NCBI RefSeq assembly: GCF_003259185.1
Contig: NZ_QGMP01000001.1
Location: forward strand, 1,674,001 to 1,738,000
Reading direction: 5' to 3'
DNA from: Isoalcanivorax indicus
GTDB lineage: Bacteria > Pseudomonadota > Gammaproteobacteria > Pseudomonadales > Alcanivoracaceae
Length of the DNA stretch: 64,000 nt
The translations under genes and the position numbers were made by a program. The notes below the pieces were generated by a model. It did not search any database, was not told where the DNA came from, and saw only the letters and a program-made list of their open reading frames with translations. Below, piece by piece: positions 37,670 through 46,981 of this stretch. Every line of letters begins with the position of its first letter. Positions within the stretch are counted from its first letter, which is position 1.

Positions 37670-37698
37670 ATGTTGACGGCTGGTTTCGCCAAGGTCAA
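37670..37698 (-). promoter_or_regulatory. Probable promoter of etfBA
   Basis: On the minus strand TTGACC (37698-37693), 17 bases, then CAACAT (37675-37670). The -35 is good and the -10 poor. This leaves an 80-base leader before etfB. Confidence 0.4.
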
Positions 37699-37796
37699 TA
37701 GCCTGAAATGACCGAACCTTTTGATTTTCCAGCAAATAGATTCCGGAAATTTGACGCGCCGGTCACGAACGGCCTGGCAGCACCGGGCGCTTTTCC

Positions 37797-37840
37797 TTGT
37801 AAATCAAAGGCTTTCGGGGTGATAATTTAAACACTCGTTT
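37797..37840 (+). promoter_or_regulatory. Upstream promoter and PsrA-like operator for ETF-QO
   Basis: TTGTAA (37797-37802), 18 bases, GATAAT (37821-37826). Immediately after, AAACACTCGTTTG (37829-37841) fits the PsrA pattern AAAC-N2-4-GTTT used to control fatty-acid oxidation in Pseudomonas. The rest of the 429-base divergent gap 37586-38014 holds the etfBA promoter, a second possible promoter (TGGTCA at 37915, TATACT at 37938) and a direct repeat at 37954-37982. Confidence 0.5.
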
Positions 37841-37953
37841 GAATCAGCGCACGTGACTGGCCCTGCATCCTGCACCGGTGTCACCTTCGGCCAACCGGCA
37901 CGACGCTGATGCAGTGGTCACTCCGCAGGCGGCTATATATACTGCGCGCCCTT

Positions 37954-37982
37954 GTGACTGTGACAAAAGTGACTGTGTCAAA
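37954..37982. repeat. Imperfect direct repeat GTGACTGTGNCAAA in the ETF-QO leader
   Basis: GTGACTGTGACAAA (37954-37967) and GTGACTGTGTCAAA (37969-37982) match at 13 of 14 positions with a 15-base period, just downstream of the predicted start from the TATACT promoter. Confidence 0.6.
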
Positions 37983-38014
37983 GACCACTTCAGGTACCTA
38001 GAAGGAGACAGGCT

Positions 38015-39667
38015 GTGGAACGCGAAGCAATGGAAGTCGACGTCGTCATCGTCGGCGCAGGCCCTTCAGGGCTGGCAACCGCCTGCCGTCTCGGGCAGAT
38101 CGCCCAGGAGACCGGCCAGGAACTCAGCGTCGTGGTGGTGGAAAAAGGCTCCGAAGTCGGCGCCCATATCCTCTCCGGTGCCGTACTGGAGCCGCGCGCC
38201 CTGAACGAACTGTTCCCGGACTGGAAAGACCGGGGCGCCCCCCTGAATGCCCCCGTGACCGGCGACGACATTTTCTACCTGACCGGCGCCGAGAAAGGCA
38301 TCAAGGTCCCCGGCCTCTTCGTGCCGAAGACCATGCACAACGACGGCAACTATATTGTCTCGCTGGGCAATGTTTGCCGCTGGCTCGGCGAGCAGGCCGA
38401 ACAGCTGGGCATCGAGATCTTCCCCGGCTTCGCAGCGACCGAAGTGCTGTATGACGAGAACGGCGCCGTGCGCGGTATCGCCACCGGCGACTTCGGCATC
38501 GGCCACGATGGCGAGAAGAAGCCGAGCTACGCCCCCGGCATGGAACTGCATGCCAAGTACACCATCTTCTCCGAAGGCTGCCGCGGCCACCTGGGCAAGC
38601 AGCTGATGGACAAGTACAACCTGCGCGACGGCGCAGACCCACAGCACTACGGCATCGGCATCAAGGAGCTGTGGGACATCGACCCGGCCAAGCACAAGCA
38701 GGGCCTGGTGATGCACAGCGCGGGCTGGCCACTGACCGAATCCGGCTCCCTGGGGGGCGGTTTCCTCTATCACCTGGAAGGCAACCAGGTCGCCCTCGGC
38801 CTGATCACCGACCTGTGCTATTCCAACCCGCACGTCAGCCCGTTTGACGAAATGCAGCGCTGGAAGACCCACCCGGAAGTGAAGAAGTACCTGGAAGGCG
38901 GCAAGCGCGTCAGCTACGGCGCCCGCGCCATTGCCAAGGGTGGTCTGCAATCGCTGCCGAAGATGAGCTTCCCGGGCGGTCTGCTGGTGGGCTGTGATGC
39001 CGGCACCCTGAACTTTGCCAAGATCAAGGGCAGCCACACGGCCATGAAGTCCGGCATGATCGCCGCCGAGCTGATCGCCGAGGCCCTGAAAGCGGGCCGT
39101 GGCAACGACGAACTGAGCGAGTACAAGGCCGCCTTCGAAAGCAGCTGGGTGTATGAAGAGCTGCACCAGCAGCGCAACTTCGGCGCCTACCAGCACAAGT
39201 TCGGTAATTTCATCGGCTCCGGTCTGGCCGTGCTGGATCTGAACTTCCTGGGCGGCAAGATGCCGTTCACCCTGCGTGACACCACGCCGGATCACGACAC
39301 CCTCAAGCCCGCTGCCGAGTGCAAGGAAATCACCTACCCGAAACCGGATGGCAAGCTGACCTTCAACAAGCTGGATTCGGTGTTCCTGTCGAACACCAAC
39401 CATGAAGAAGACCAGCCCTGCCACCTGCAGCTGAAAGATCCGGACGTGCCGATCAAGCTGAACCTGCCCAAGTGGAACGAGCCGGCGCAGCGCTACTGCC
39501 CGGCGGGCGTTTACGAGGTGGTGGACAACGACGACGGCTCCAAGCGCTTCCAGATCAACGCGCAGAACTGCGTGCACTGCAAGACCTGTGACATCAAGGA
39601 CCCCACCCAGAACATCAACTGGGTGGCGCCGGAAGGCACTGGCGGGCCGAATTACCCGAACATGTAA
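38015..39667 (+). CDS. Electron transfer flavoprotein-ubiquinone oxidoreductase
   Basis: A 550-residue inner-membrane iron-sulfur flavoprotein passing electrons from ETF to quinone. FAD motif VVIVGAGPSGLATACRLG, the quinone/membrane region (GGLQSLPKMSFPGGLLVGCDAG), and the C-terminal 4Fe-4S ligands C in CPAGVYEV and CVHCKTCDIKDPTQN. GTG 38015 lies seven bases after GGAG; ATG 38030 is an alternative. It is divergent from etfBA, forming the whole ETF branch. Confidence 0.95.
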   Translation: MEREAMEVDVVIVGAGPSGLATACRLGQIAQETGQELSVVVVEKGSEVGAHILSGAVLEPRALNELFPDWKDRGAPLNAPVTGDDIFYLTGAEKGIKVPGLFVPKTMHNDGNYIVSLGNVCRWLGEQAEQLGIEIFPGFAATEVLYDENGAVRGIATGDFGIGHDGEKKPSYAPGMELHAKYTIFSEGCRGHLGKQLMDKYNLRDGADPQHYGIGIKELWDIDPAKHKQGLVMHSAGWPLTESGSLGGGFLYHLEGNQVALGLITDLCYSNPHVSPFDEMQRWKTHPEVKKYLEGGKRVSYGARAIAKGGLQSLPKMSFPGGLLVGCDAGTLNFAKIKGSHTAMKSGMIAAELIAEALKAGRGNDELSEYKAAFESSWVYEELHQQRNFGAYQHKFGNFIGSGLAVLDLNFLGGKMPFTLRDTTPDHDTLKPAAECKEITYPKPDGKLTFNKLDSVFLSNTNHEEDQPCHLQLKDPDVPIKLNLPKWNEPAQRYCPAGVYEVVDNDDGSKRFQINAQNCVHCKTCDIKDPTQNINWVAPEGTGGPNYPNM

Positions 39668-39696
39668 TTCGCCGCACAGGCTTTCGTGTCACCCCG

Positions 39697-39722
39697 GAAA
39701 GGCGCCTTCATCGGCGCCTTTC
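39697..39722 (+). terminator. Terminator after ETF-QO
   Basis: GAAAGGCGCC (39697-39706) and GGCGCCTTTC (39713-39722) form a ten-pair hairpin ending in TTTC. It is 30 bases past the stop. Confidence 0.75.
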
Positions 39723-39866
39723 TGCTATGCGGCCCCGCCGCAGGCCCCAGCCATAGCTCCCCTGACGCGATGATACAAATAAATTCATATGTCTCATTGT
39801 GTCGCCCGGACCCGCTCGCTACCATGCCAGTAAAACAAGCGTACGACTGGCGACAGCGAGGACAGC

Positions 39867-40748
39867 ATGACTGCACAAGCCACCACACCGGACAAGCCCC
39901 GGCTGGCGCATCAGTGGCCCACGCCCCCCACGGCCAAAGAGCTGGACGCCCGCTTCCCCGGCATTCTGGATGGCGCCATGCTGCTCTCGGGCGGTGCCAA
40001 CATCATCCTGCAACTGGCCCTGCCCGCCGTGGGCTATGGCGTGGCCGAGAGCCGCGTCACCAGCGGTTCTATCCTGCATCACCCGATCAAGCGCTCGCGC
40101 ACCACCTTCACCTATCTGACGGTGGCCCTGATGGGCAGCCGCGAGGAGAAGCTGGCCTATCGCAAGGCGGTGAACCGCTCTCACGCCCAGGTGCATTCCA
40201 CCGAGGCCTCGCCGGTCAAGTATGATGCCTTCGATGAAAACCTGCAGATGTGGGTGGCCGCCTGCCTGTACTGGGGTTTCATGGACGCCCACCAGAAGCT
40301 GCACGGCCCCGTGAGCCGGGACAAGCAGGCCGAGTTCTATGCACTGGCACGCCCGCTGGGGACCACACTGCAGGTGCGCGAGGACACCTGGCCACAGGAC
40401 CTGGACGCTTTCGAGGCCTATTGGGAGCAGGGCCTGGCCAGACTTCACATCGACGACCGCATCCGCGATTACCTGATGATGATCGCCGACCTCAGGTTTC
40501 TCGGCCCGGTCCCCCGCGTCCTGTTCGGCCGCTTCAACCGCTTCATGACCACCGGCTTCCTGCCACCGCTGCTGCGCGAACAGATGCAGTTGCCGTGGAA
40601 CGAGCGCCAGCAGCGCCGTTTCGAGCGCACGGTGCGCACCGTGGGCCGTTTGAGCCTGCTGCTGCCACGGATCATCCGGCAGATGCCCTATAACCTGGTC
40701 ATGTGGGATTTTCGCCGCCGCCTGAGACGCGGCAAACCGCTGGTATGA
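39867..40748 (+). CDS. Oxygenase MpaB family protein (DUF2236), short form
   Basis: A 293-residue DUF2236 protein: GILDGAMLLSGGANIILQLALPAVGYGVAES at the front, TFTYLTVALMGSREEK, then the conserved H-x-x-V/H-S region NRSHAQVHS, and YDAFDENLQMWVAACLYWG. It is distinct in length and sequence from the gene at 8340. Its substrate is unknown. It shows no operon partner. Confidence 0.8.
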   Translation: MTAQATTPDKPRLAHQWPTPPTAKELDARFPGILDGAMLLSGGANIILQLALPAVGYGVAESRVTSGSILHHPIKRSRTTFTYLTVALMGSREEKLAYRKAVNRSHAQVHSTEASPVKYDAFDENLQMWVAACLYWGFMDAHQKLHGPVSRDKQAEFYALARPLGTTLQVREDTWPQDLDAFEAYWEQGLARLHIDDRIRDYLMMIADLRFLGPVPRVLFGRFNRFMTTGFLPPLLREQMQLPWNERQQRRFERTVRTVGRLSLLLPRIIRQMPYNLVMWDFRRRLRRGKPLV

Positions 40749-40959
40749 GGCCGACCGGGAAAAGAAATGATTGACTTGACGCCAGTTTGGCCTAAGCTGG
40801 TCACAGCGTTAAGGCACGCTGCCGTCTTATCAAGTTCAGTCGAAATCGTCCCGTGTTGGCCCATTCCGTTCCGTTCTTTATAAGTAGCTCATGCATTCAA
40901 GCGCCATCGGCCCTGCTGAAGCAGGCGCCATTACTCCATAAAGAACAGGAATTTGCATC

Positions 40960-41169
40960 ATGTCCAATACCGTTACCGGCACCGTCAAGTGGTTCAATGA
41001 ATCCAAAGGCTTCGGCTTCATTTCCCAGGAAGGTGGCCAGGACGTATTCGCCCACTTCAGCGCCATCACTGGCTCTGGCTTCAAGACCCTGGCCGAAGGC
41101 CAGCGCGTTGAGTTCACCGTGACCCAGGGCCAGAAAGGTCCGCAGGCCGAGAACATCGTTCCCCTGTAA
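40960..41169 (+). CDS. Cold-shock-domain protein (CspA family)
   Basis: A 69-residue RNA chaperone. [20 protein letters not shown] and DVFAHFSAI carry the RNP1 and RNP2 aromatic motifs; length is standard. A leader of up to about 150 bases after a possible TTGACT-N16-TAAGCT promoter (40771-40798) fits the long 5' leaders common for these genes. A terminator follows. Confidence 0.95.
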   Translation: MSNTVTGTVKWFNESKGFGFISQEGGQDVFAHFSAITGSGFKTLAEGQRVEFTVTQGQKGPQAENIVPL

Positions 41170-41175
41170 GGCACG

Positions 41176-41207
41176 CTGAACTGGCTCCATACTGAACTGG
41201 CTCCATA
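41176..41207 (+). repeat. Exact tandem repeat of a 16-base unit
   Basis: CTGAACTGGCTCCATA occurs twice back to back (41176-41191 and 41192-41207), seven bases past the cspA stop and just before its terminator. Confidence 0.9.
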
Positions 41208-41220
41208 AAAGCCGTTTCAG

Positions 41221-41250
41221 AAAAGGCAGTGCTCCGGCACTGCCTTTTTT
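41221..41250 (+). terminator. Terminator of the cold-shock gene
   Basis: AAAAGGCAGTGC and GCACTGCCTTTT arms with a four-base loop, followed by further T. Confidence 0.92.
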
Positions 41251-41340
41251 ATTGCGCCACGCCTGTGGCATACTGCGCCCCCGCTCACGCCCTGCCCTGC
41301 CAAGTCGTGCCCTGCTTCCCCTGATCCGGTATAGATAACA

Positions 41341-42927
41341 GTGCTGACCACCGCCAATATCACCATGCAGTTCGGCCCCAAGCCGCTGTTCGAGAACGTC
41401 TCCGTCAAGTTCGGCGACGGCAACCGCTACGGTCTGATCGGCGCCAACGGCTCCGGCAAATCCACCTTCATGAAGATTCTGGGGGGCGATCTGGAGCCCA
41501 GCGCGGGCAATGTGTCCAAGGACCAGAACGAGCGCATCGGCAAGTTGCGCCAGGACCAGTTCGCCTATGAGAAGTATTCGGTGATCGACACCGTGATCAT
41601 GGGCCACGACGAACTGTGGAAGGTGAAAGCGGAACGCGACGCCATCTACGCCAAGGCCGAGATGACCGAGGAAGACGGGCTGCGCGCCGGCGAGCTGGAA
41701 GGCGAGTTCGCCGAAATGGACGGTTACACGGCCGAATCCCGCGCCGGTGACCTGCTGCTGGGCGTCGGCATCCCGGTGGAGCAGCACTTCGGCCCCATGA
41801 GCGAAGTGGCCCCCGGCCTGAAGCTGCGTGTCCTGCTGGCCCAGGTGCTGTTTTCCGACCCGGACATCATGCTGCTGGACGAACCGACCAACAACCTGGA
41901 CATCAACACCATCCGCTGGCTTGAAGGCGTGCTCAACCAGCGTGACTGTACCATGATCATCATTTCCCACGACCGCCATTTCCTGAACAGCGTCTGCACC
42001 CATATGGCAGACCTGGATTACGGCGAGCTGCGGGTTTACCCGGGCAACTATGACGAGTACATGACCGCCGCGACCCAGGCGCGCGAGCGCGTGCAGTCGG
42101 ACAATGCCAAGAAGAAGGCCCAGATTGCCGAACTGAAGACCTTCGTCAGCCGCTTCTCGGCCAACGCGTCAAAATCAAAGCAGGCCACCTCGCGGGCCAA
42201 ACAGATCGACAAGATCAAGCTGGAGGAGATCAAGCCTTCCAGCCGCCAGAACCCTTACATCATCTTCGAGCAGGACAAGAAACTGTTCCGCAACGCGCTT
42301 GAGGTGAAGCAGCTGGCCATGGCTTTCGACCAGCCACTCTTCTCTGGCCTGAATCTCCAGGTCGAAGTTGGCGAGCGCATTGCCATCATCGGCCCCAACG
42401 GCATCGGCAAGACCACGCTGATGCGTTGCCTGGTGGGCGACCTGATCCCCACCGCCGGCGAGATCAAATGGTCCGAAAACAGCCGCCTCGGTTATTACGC
42501 CCAGGACCATGCCAGCGACTTCGCCGAACCGCTGGATCTGATCAGCTGGATGAACCAGTGGGGTCAGGAAAAGGATGACGAACAAGTGATCCGGGGGACC
42601 CTCGGCCGTCTGCTGTTTTCACAGAATGATATCGCCAAGAAAGTGAATGTGCTGTCTGGTGGAGAACAGGGACGTATGCTGTTCGGCAAGATCATGCTGC
42701 AACGCCCTAACATCATGCTGCTGGACGAGCCCACCAACCACCTGGACATGGAGTCCATCGAGTCGCTGAACCTGGCGCTGGAGAACTACCCCGGCACCCT
42801 GCTGTTCATCAGCCACGACCGCGAGTTCGTGTCGTCACTGGCCACACGCATCATCGAACTGACGCCCACCGGCATCGTCGACTACCACGGCAGCTACGAA
42901 GACTACTTGCGCAGCCAGGGCGTGTAA
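41341..42927 (+). CDS. ABC-F family ATPase (YbiT-like)
   Basis: A 528-residue soluble twin-ATPase without membrane segments, of the ribosome-associated ABC-F group. First cassette: Walker [10 protein letters not shown] (34-42), signature reduced to [10 protein letters not shown], Walker [13 protein letters not shown]. Linker near residues 240-310 is charged ([23 protein letters not shown] broken). Second cassette: [29 protein letters not shown]. Length and N-terminus match YbiT. The start is a GTG with no clear ribosome site. Confidence 0.9.
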   Translation: MLTTANITMQFGPKPLFENVSVKFGDGNRYGLIGANGSGKSTFMKILGGDLEPSAGNVSKDQNERIGKLRQDQFAYEKYSVIDTVIMGHDELWKVKAERDAIYAKAEMTEEDGLRAGELEGEFAEMDGYTAESRAGDLLLGVGIPVEQHFGPMSEVAPGLKLRVLLAQVLFSDPDIMLLDEPTNNLDINTIRWLEGVLNQRDCTMIIISHDRHFLNSVCTHMADLDYGELRVYPGNYDEYMTAATQARERVQSDNAKKKAQIAELKTFVSRFSANASKSKQATSRAKQIDKIKLEEIKPSSRQNPYIIFEQDKKLFRNALEVKQLAMAFDQPLFSGLNLQVEVGERIAIIGPNGIGKTTLMRCLVGDLIPTAGEIKWSENSRLGYYAQDHASDFAEPLDLISWMNQWGQEKDDEQVIRGTLGRLLFSQNDIAKKVNVLSGGEQGRMLFGKIMLQRPNIMLLDEPTNHLDMESIESLNLALENYPGTLLFISHDREFVSSLATRIIELTPTGIVDYHGSYEDYLRSQGV

Positions 42928-42931
42928 GCCA

Positions 42932-42960
42932 AAGCAGGACGGCCTGGCGCCGTCCTGCTT
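42932..42960. terminator. Convergent terminator hairpin
   Basis: AAGCAGGACGGC (42932-42943) and GCCGTCCTGCTT (42949-42960) form a perfect 12-pair stem between the convergent ABC-F and OmpA-like genes. T runs are short on both sides. Confidence 0.7.
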
Positions 42961-42969
42961 CGGAAACGG

Positions 42970-43824
42970 CTAGCCTCTTGTCCCGCCTGACGCGGCCTGC
43001 GCGGCGTCCTCGATGATCACCTCTACGCGCCGGTTCTGCTGCCGCCCATTCGCCGTGCTGTTGCTCGCGACAGGGCGTTGCAGGCCTACCGCCTCGACAG
43101 ACAGGCGCTGAGCCGCGATACCGCTGCGAATCAGGTATTGCTGAACGGACTCCGCGCGCTGCCGGGAAAGCTGCAGGTTAAACGCGGCACTGCCCACATT
43201 GTCCGTGTGGCCTTCGATCAGCAGGCGTTGGTCCGGATACTGCTTCAGAAAACTGGCCAGCTTGTCGAGGTTGGTGTTGGCGCTGCTGCGCAGTTGCGCG
43301 CTACCGGTATCAAACAACACATCGCCCAATGTCACCACCTGGCCCCGATCGGTCTGCTTCGCCTGCATGTCGTCAAGACGTCGCTGCATGTCTGCCTCGG
43401 ACGTACGTGCCTTGGCTGCATCGGCATGAGCCCTGTCTGCCTCGAGGGTGCGCGCCTGCAAGCGTGCATCGCCGCGCGCTTCATCCAGTTGCGAGCGCTG
43501 GTCTTCGGCCAGCTTGGCCGCTGCCCTGGCGCGGGCGATTTCAACCTGCTGGTCCGCCATATAAACGCGGTGGGCGCCCAATGCCGCCTGGTCACGAGCC
43601 AGCGGCTGTTCCGCCACCTTGACGGCGTCCTCGGCTTCACGGATTTCCACACGCGCACGGCTGGACAGCTCGGGGTCACTTTGCAGCGTGGTGAGTTTGC
43701 CACGCACCTCAGCGGCACCGTCCGGGCTGACGGGACCTGAAGCACAGGCAACGAGCAGGAACGCGGACCCGATCAAGAGCGCACACGTCCTTGCGGGATT
43801 CATCTGTTTCATCACTCTGTTCAT
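42970..43824 (-). CDS. OmpA-like outer-membrane lipoprotein with DUF4398 N-terminal part
   Basis: A 284-residue lipoprotein: signal with lipobox LLVAC, then a helical DUF4398-like region (residues about 30-160), then an OmpA peptidoglycan-binding domain with FDTGSAQLRS, IEGHTDNVGSAAFNLQLSRQRAESV and NRRVEV. It should tie the outer membrane to peptidoglycan. GGAG lies seven bases before the ATG. The ATG overlaps the stop of the upstream small lipoprotein by four bases. Confidence 0.9.
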   Translation of the reverse strand: MNRVMKQMNPARTCALLIGSAFLLVACASGPVSPDGAAEVRGKLTTLQSDPELSSRARVEIREAEDAVKVAEQPLARDQAALGAHRVYMADQQVEIARARAAAKLAEDQRSQLDEARGDARLQARTLEADRAHADAAKARTSEADMQRRLDDMQAKQTDRGQVVTLGDVLFDTGSAQLRSSANTNLDKLASFLKQYPDQRLLIEGHTDNVGSAAFNLQLSRQRAESVQQYLIRSGIAAQRLSVEAVGLQRPVASNSTANGRQQNRRVEVIIEDAAQAASGGTRG

Positions 43825-44222
43825 CGTTGCTCTCCCATACGCTTCATTTCTTCATTCAGAGCATCGGCATCGCGGCCCATCTGACGGTTGACCTCGGCCG
43901 CCTTGGCGGCGGCCGTCCTGGCCATCGCCAGCTCGGCGGCAATGCGAGACTGATGCGCGAGATGTTCAGCTTCGTTCATCCGTTCAGCAGCCACTGCACG
44001 TTCAGCCTGCGCCAGCTTCCGGCTGGCTTCATCCAGTTCGCCACCGGCATACTGCCGGGCATCGGACTGTTCGGCGCTGGCGATCGCATTCCTGGCCGCC
44101 TCCAGCGACGAGGTCGGCGCCACAGGGGTCGAGGCACATGCAGCGAGCATCAACGCGATAACGGCCATACCCACGGTAGCAGGCAGGCGTCTCAGAAAGG
44201 CGGCTTGTCGTGATTTATGCAT
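43821..44222 (-). CDS. Small DUF4398 lipoprotein
   Basis: A 133-residue lipoprotein with signal MHKSRQAAFLRR then ALMLAACAS lipobox, followed by an alanine/glutamate-rich coiled helix. The third of three consecutive ATG codons is taken as the start because GGAG is seven bases upstream. It is paralogous to the DUF4398 part of the downstream OmpA-like protein and co-translated with it. Confidence 0.85.
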   Translation of the reverse strand: MHKSRQAAFLRRLPATVGMAVIALMLAACASTPVAPTSSLEAARNAIASAEQSDARQYAGGELDEASRKLAQAERAVAAERMNEAEHLAHQSRIAAELAMARTAAAKAAEVNRQMGRDADALNEEMKRMGEQR

Positions 44223-44371
44223 CATCATTCTCCATCGGAAGTACACCCCGGCATACGCCATGCGGGCTGACCTCTCGGTACGCCAACGTACTAATGCGGA
44301 TTGAACAGGCAGGGACGGGGCACGCAGGATCTGTAAAACACAGCCTCGGCGCGCCCCTGTCTTCTTGACGC

Positions 44372-44542
44372 TTACTTCTTGATGTCGTTCTTGGCATTGC
44401 CGTAAGTACTTTGCACTTTTCCTTCGGCATTCTTGGCTTTGCCTTTGCCTTCCATCTCGCTGTTATCCAGCGCCTTGCCGGTCTTTTCCTTGACCTTGCC
44501 TTCAGCCTGCTTGAGCTTGCCCTTTACCTGGTCCTTGTTCAT
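44372..44542 (-). CDS. CsbD-family small stress protein
   Basis: A 56-residue, very lysine-rich protein MNKDQVKGKLKQAEGKVKEK with the CsbD repeats. Proteins of this family rise in general stress; the biochemical role is not known. AAGGAG lies before the ATG at 44542. It is the next leftward gene upstream of the DUF4398 pair. Confidence 0.92.
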   Translation of the reverse strand: MNKDQVKGKLKQAEGKVKEKTGKALDNSEMEGKGKAKNAEGKVQSTYGNAKNDIKK

Positions 44543-44662
44543 GTGATTCTCCTTGTATGATGATTCCCGAGAGCCGAGCCGACACACGCTCGTGCACAGT
44601 TCAGGTTATGCGCCTTGCGTCCGGTGATCTGTACGCCAGCACACCGATGCCCGGCCTTGCGT

Positions 44663-44878
44663 TTACAGGTTTGGTTCGCGCTTGATGACAAGCAGTATGA
44701 AGCCGCCGAGCGCCGCCGCAGAACCGGCGACAAAGTACCAGGTGGTGCTGTCGGTGAAACGACCGGCAAAGGTTTCAAATACCTGTTCACCCACGCTCTG
44801 TGAGGCCTGATAACCGAAGTACAGCAATACGGCTCCAGCGATCAGGAGAAGAATACCGAGTATGTGTTGAGTGGCCAT
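44663..44878 (-). CDS. DUF3185 small membrane protein
   Basis: A 71-residue protein with two membrane segments (residues 6-23 and 47-65) and the family motif ILLLIAGAVLLYFGYQASQS. Function unknown. It lies 84 bases upstream of csbD in the same direction. Confidence 0.88.
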   Translation of the reverse strand: MATQHILGILLLIAGAVLLYFGYQASQSVGEQVFETFAGRFTDSTTWYFVAGSAAALGGFILLVIKREPNL

Positions 44879-44992
44879 AAGGGGTCATCCGTGTTATGAA
44901 GTATCATGCCAGGGCATGCCTTACCATGAGCCGGCCACCTCCTCGACGTCTGTACGCTGGCCAACATAACCGGGCTACCCAGGACAGTCTCC

Positions 44993-45742
44993 ATGATCAA
45001 GGCGCCCCGATATCAGGACAATCAGTTGCTTGGCGCCCTCTCCCACGATGCCAGAGAGCGCCTCTATCCCCACCTGCGTCTGGCCGAGCTTCCCCTTGAG
45101 TCGGCGCTTTATGAATCCGGGGATGTCATGAAAGATGTGTTCTTCCCCACCGACGCCGTGATCTCCCTGCTTTATGTCATGGAAGATGGCCATGCTTCCG
45201 AGATTGCCATGATCGGCCATGAAGGCATGGTCGGCATTGCATTATTCATGGGGGGATTGAGCACACCCAGTCGCGCCATCGTGCAATGTCAGGGGCATGC
45301 CTGGCGCCTCGGCAGAAAACAGTTGATGGCAGAATTTGATCTGCATGGCCAGTTTCATCATCTGCTGTTGCGCTACACCCAGACACTCATTACCCAGATG
45401 GCCCAGACGGCCGTCTGTAACCGCCATCACAGCATTGACCAGCAACTCTGTCGTTGGCTGTTGCTGTCACTGGATCGCCGCAAGGGTGACAGGCTGGATG
45501 TGACTCAGGAGCTGATTGCGGGCATGCTGGGCGTGCGTCGGGAGAGCGTCACCAAAGCAGCGAGCAAGCTACAGGACGCTGGCGTCATTCAGTACCATCG
45601 TGGGCATATTCATGTTCTGAATCGCCCCGAGATAGAACGACGCTGCTGCGAATGCTATGCCGTCGTCAAAAATGAATTTGACCGACTCCTGGATGATGCC
45701 AGCAAGATACCGCGGCACCTGAAGGCGCCGACAGAAAAATGA
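44993..45742 (+). CDS. Crp/Fnr-family transcriptional regulator
   Basis: A 249-residue regulator with an N-terminal cNMP-like beta barrel (residues 15-130) and a C-terminal winged helix (LDVTQELIAGMLGVRRESVTKAASKLQDAGVIQYHRG). There is no N-terminal cysteine set, so it is not an oxygen-sensing Fnr. It lies divergent to the DUF3185-CsbD genes and may control them, but I saw no clear palindrome between them. Confidence 0.88.
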   Translation: MIKAPRYQDNQLLGALSHDARERLYPHLRLAELPLESALYESGDVMKDVFFPTDAVISLLYVMEDGHASEIAMIGHEGMVGIALFMGGLSTPSRAIVQCQGHAWRLGRKQLMAEFDLHGQFHHLLLRYTQTLITQMAQTAVCNRHHSIDQQLCRWLLLSLDRRKGDRLDVTQELIAGMLGVRRESVTKAASKLQDAGVIQYHRGHIHVLNRPEIERRCCECYAVVKNEFDRLLDDASKIPRHLKAPTEK

Positions 45743-45804
45743 GATGATGTCGTCGCCGATGCCTCGGGCAGGAGGGCACAGCCGCGCCCCCCGCCCGGCC
45801 CGCC

Positions 45805-46158
45805 TCAGAGCTGGATCATGGGTACAAAACCACCGAATATCAGACGCTTGGCGTCAAACGGCATCGGATTGACGTGCGGCTGCAAGCGCGGGTCCTCCAT
45901 TACCTTCTTCATCCCCGCATCGCGCACCGCCTTCGACGGCCATATGACCCAGGAAAAGATCACGGTTTCGTCCGGTTGGCACTTCACTGCCATGGGGAAG
46001 GACGTCACCTCACCGTCCGGCACATCATCCCCCCAGCACTCCACATATTGTGTCGCCCCGTGCTCCATGAACACTGGCCCGGCCTCGTTGATATGCTTCT
46101 GAAAGTCAGCCTTGTTTGCAGTGGGTACTGCAGCCACAAATCCGTCTACGTACGACAT
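45805..46158 (-). CDS. DUF1428 family protein
   Basis: A 117-residue dimeric alpha/beta-barrel-like protein, MSYVDGFVAAVPTANKADFQKH with the aromatic and ECWGDDVPDG blocks of DUF1428. No known activity. GGAGACAAGC lies before the start. Confidence 0.9.
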   Translation of the reverse strand: MSYVDGFVAAVPTANKADFQKHINEAGPVFMEHGATQYVECWGDDVPDGEVTSFPMAVKCQPDETVIFSWVIWPSKAVRDAGMKKVMEDPRLQPHVNPMPFDAKRLIFGGFVPMIQL

Positions 46159-46314
46159 GCTTGTCTCCTGTGTGTCGCCTTATCACAACGGCAGCACGAT
46201 GCCGCCGTATCAGACTGTCGTCTCGCTGGCCGCCGTTTCGACAGCCGGTCGAAAACCCCGTGACGACAGCAGGACCATCCCGCCATGAAAAGCACATCAC
46301 GGCTCATCACCAGA

Positions 46315-46830
46315 TCAATACCGAAGGCGCTGAAGCCATCTGACAATGCCCCGGCCTTGCAGACATAGCAGAAGCCCGACGGCAATGCGCAGCACATCAT
46401 AAACCAGCTGCGCGCGAATACGTCCCTGGGAAGTCCCTGCGAAACCGCGCTGATCCTGCCAGAGAAACACGGTGTTATAAGCCAGAGAAGGCAGCGCCAG
46501 CGCGATCAGGCCAACGCCGAGTACCGCATAGGCAGCAACCTGGAATTCCCCGGCAACAGGGGCCATGGCATTCGCCTGAGACGAGGGGGGCATATCCGGC
46601 ATCAGGGCCCGGGCCAGCGCCGCTGGCCAGGCTATGAGTGACAGAACCAGAACGAAATAAGCAGCAAACAGGACGGCGTAATACAAATGCCAGCGATCAG
46701 GAAACCCCGCGCTGTCCAGCGTGATCATCTCGAGCGCTGCGAATGAGTACAGCAGCATCTGAATACCCTTGAAAACGCCATAGATGCCCAATAAACGAAG
46801 GGCCAGCGCAAGCAGCGGCAAAGGGGTCAT
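46315..46830 (-). CDS. Hypothetical membrane protein, four to five segments
   Basis: A 171-residue protein starting MTPLPLLALALRLLGIYGVFKG, with hydrophobic segments near residues 3-25, 50-70, 94-116 and 145-162. No family is recognised. ATG 46830 is preferred because it begins the first segment; the longer frame from 46908 adds cysteine-rich unconserved residues. Confidence 0.65.
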   Translation of the reverse strand: MTPLPLLALALRLLGIYGVFKGIQMLLYSFAALEMITLDSAGFPDRWHLYYAVLFAAYFVLVLSLIAWPAALARALMPDMPPSSQANAMAPVAGEFQVAAYAVLGVGLIALALPSLAYNTVFLWQDQRGFAGTSQGRIRAQLVYDVLRIAVGLLLCLQGRGIVRWLQRLRY

Positions 46831-46981
46831 GGTCGTCTCTATGTGGCATGATCTGCGTAATACTAACCTCACAGATGCGGCAATCCCACACGGTCCGCAT
46901 CGACACACTCACTCTGAACTACACCATCGAAGGTGATGACAAGCCGCTGCTGCTTGACTGGTTTCGGCAAAAACACCTCGC

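Noticed and set aside
38066-39577. 503-codon open frame on the minus strand
   Set aside because: Antisense to ETF-QO with intact FAD and 4Fe-4S motifs.
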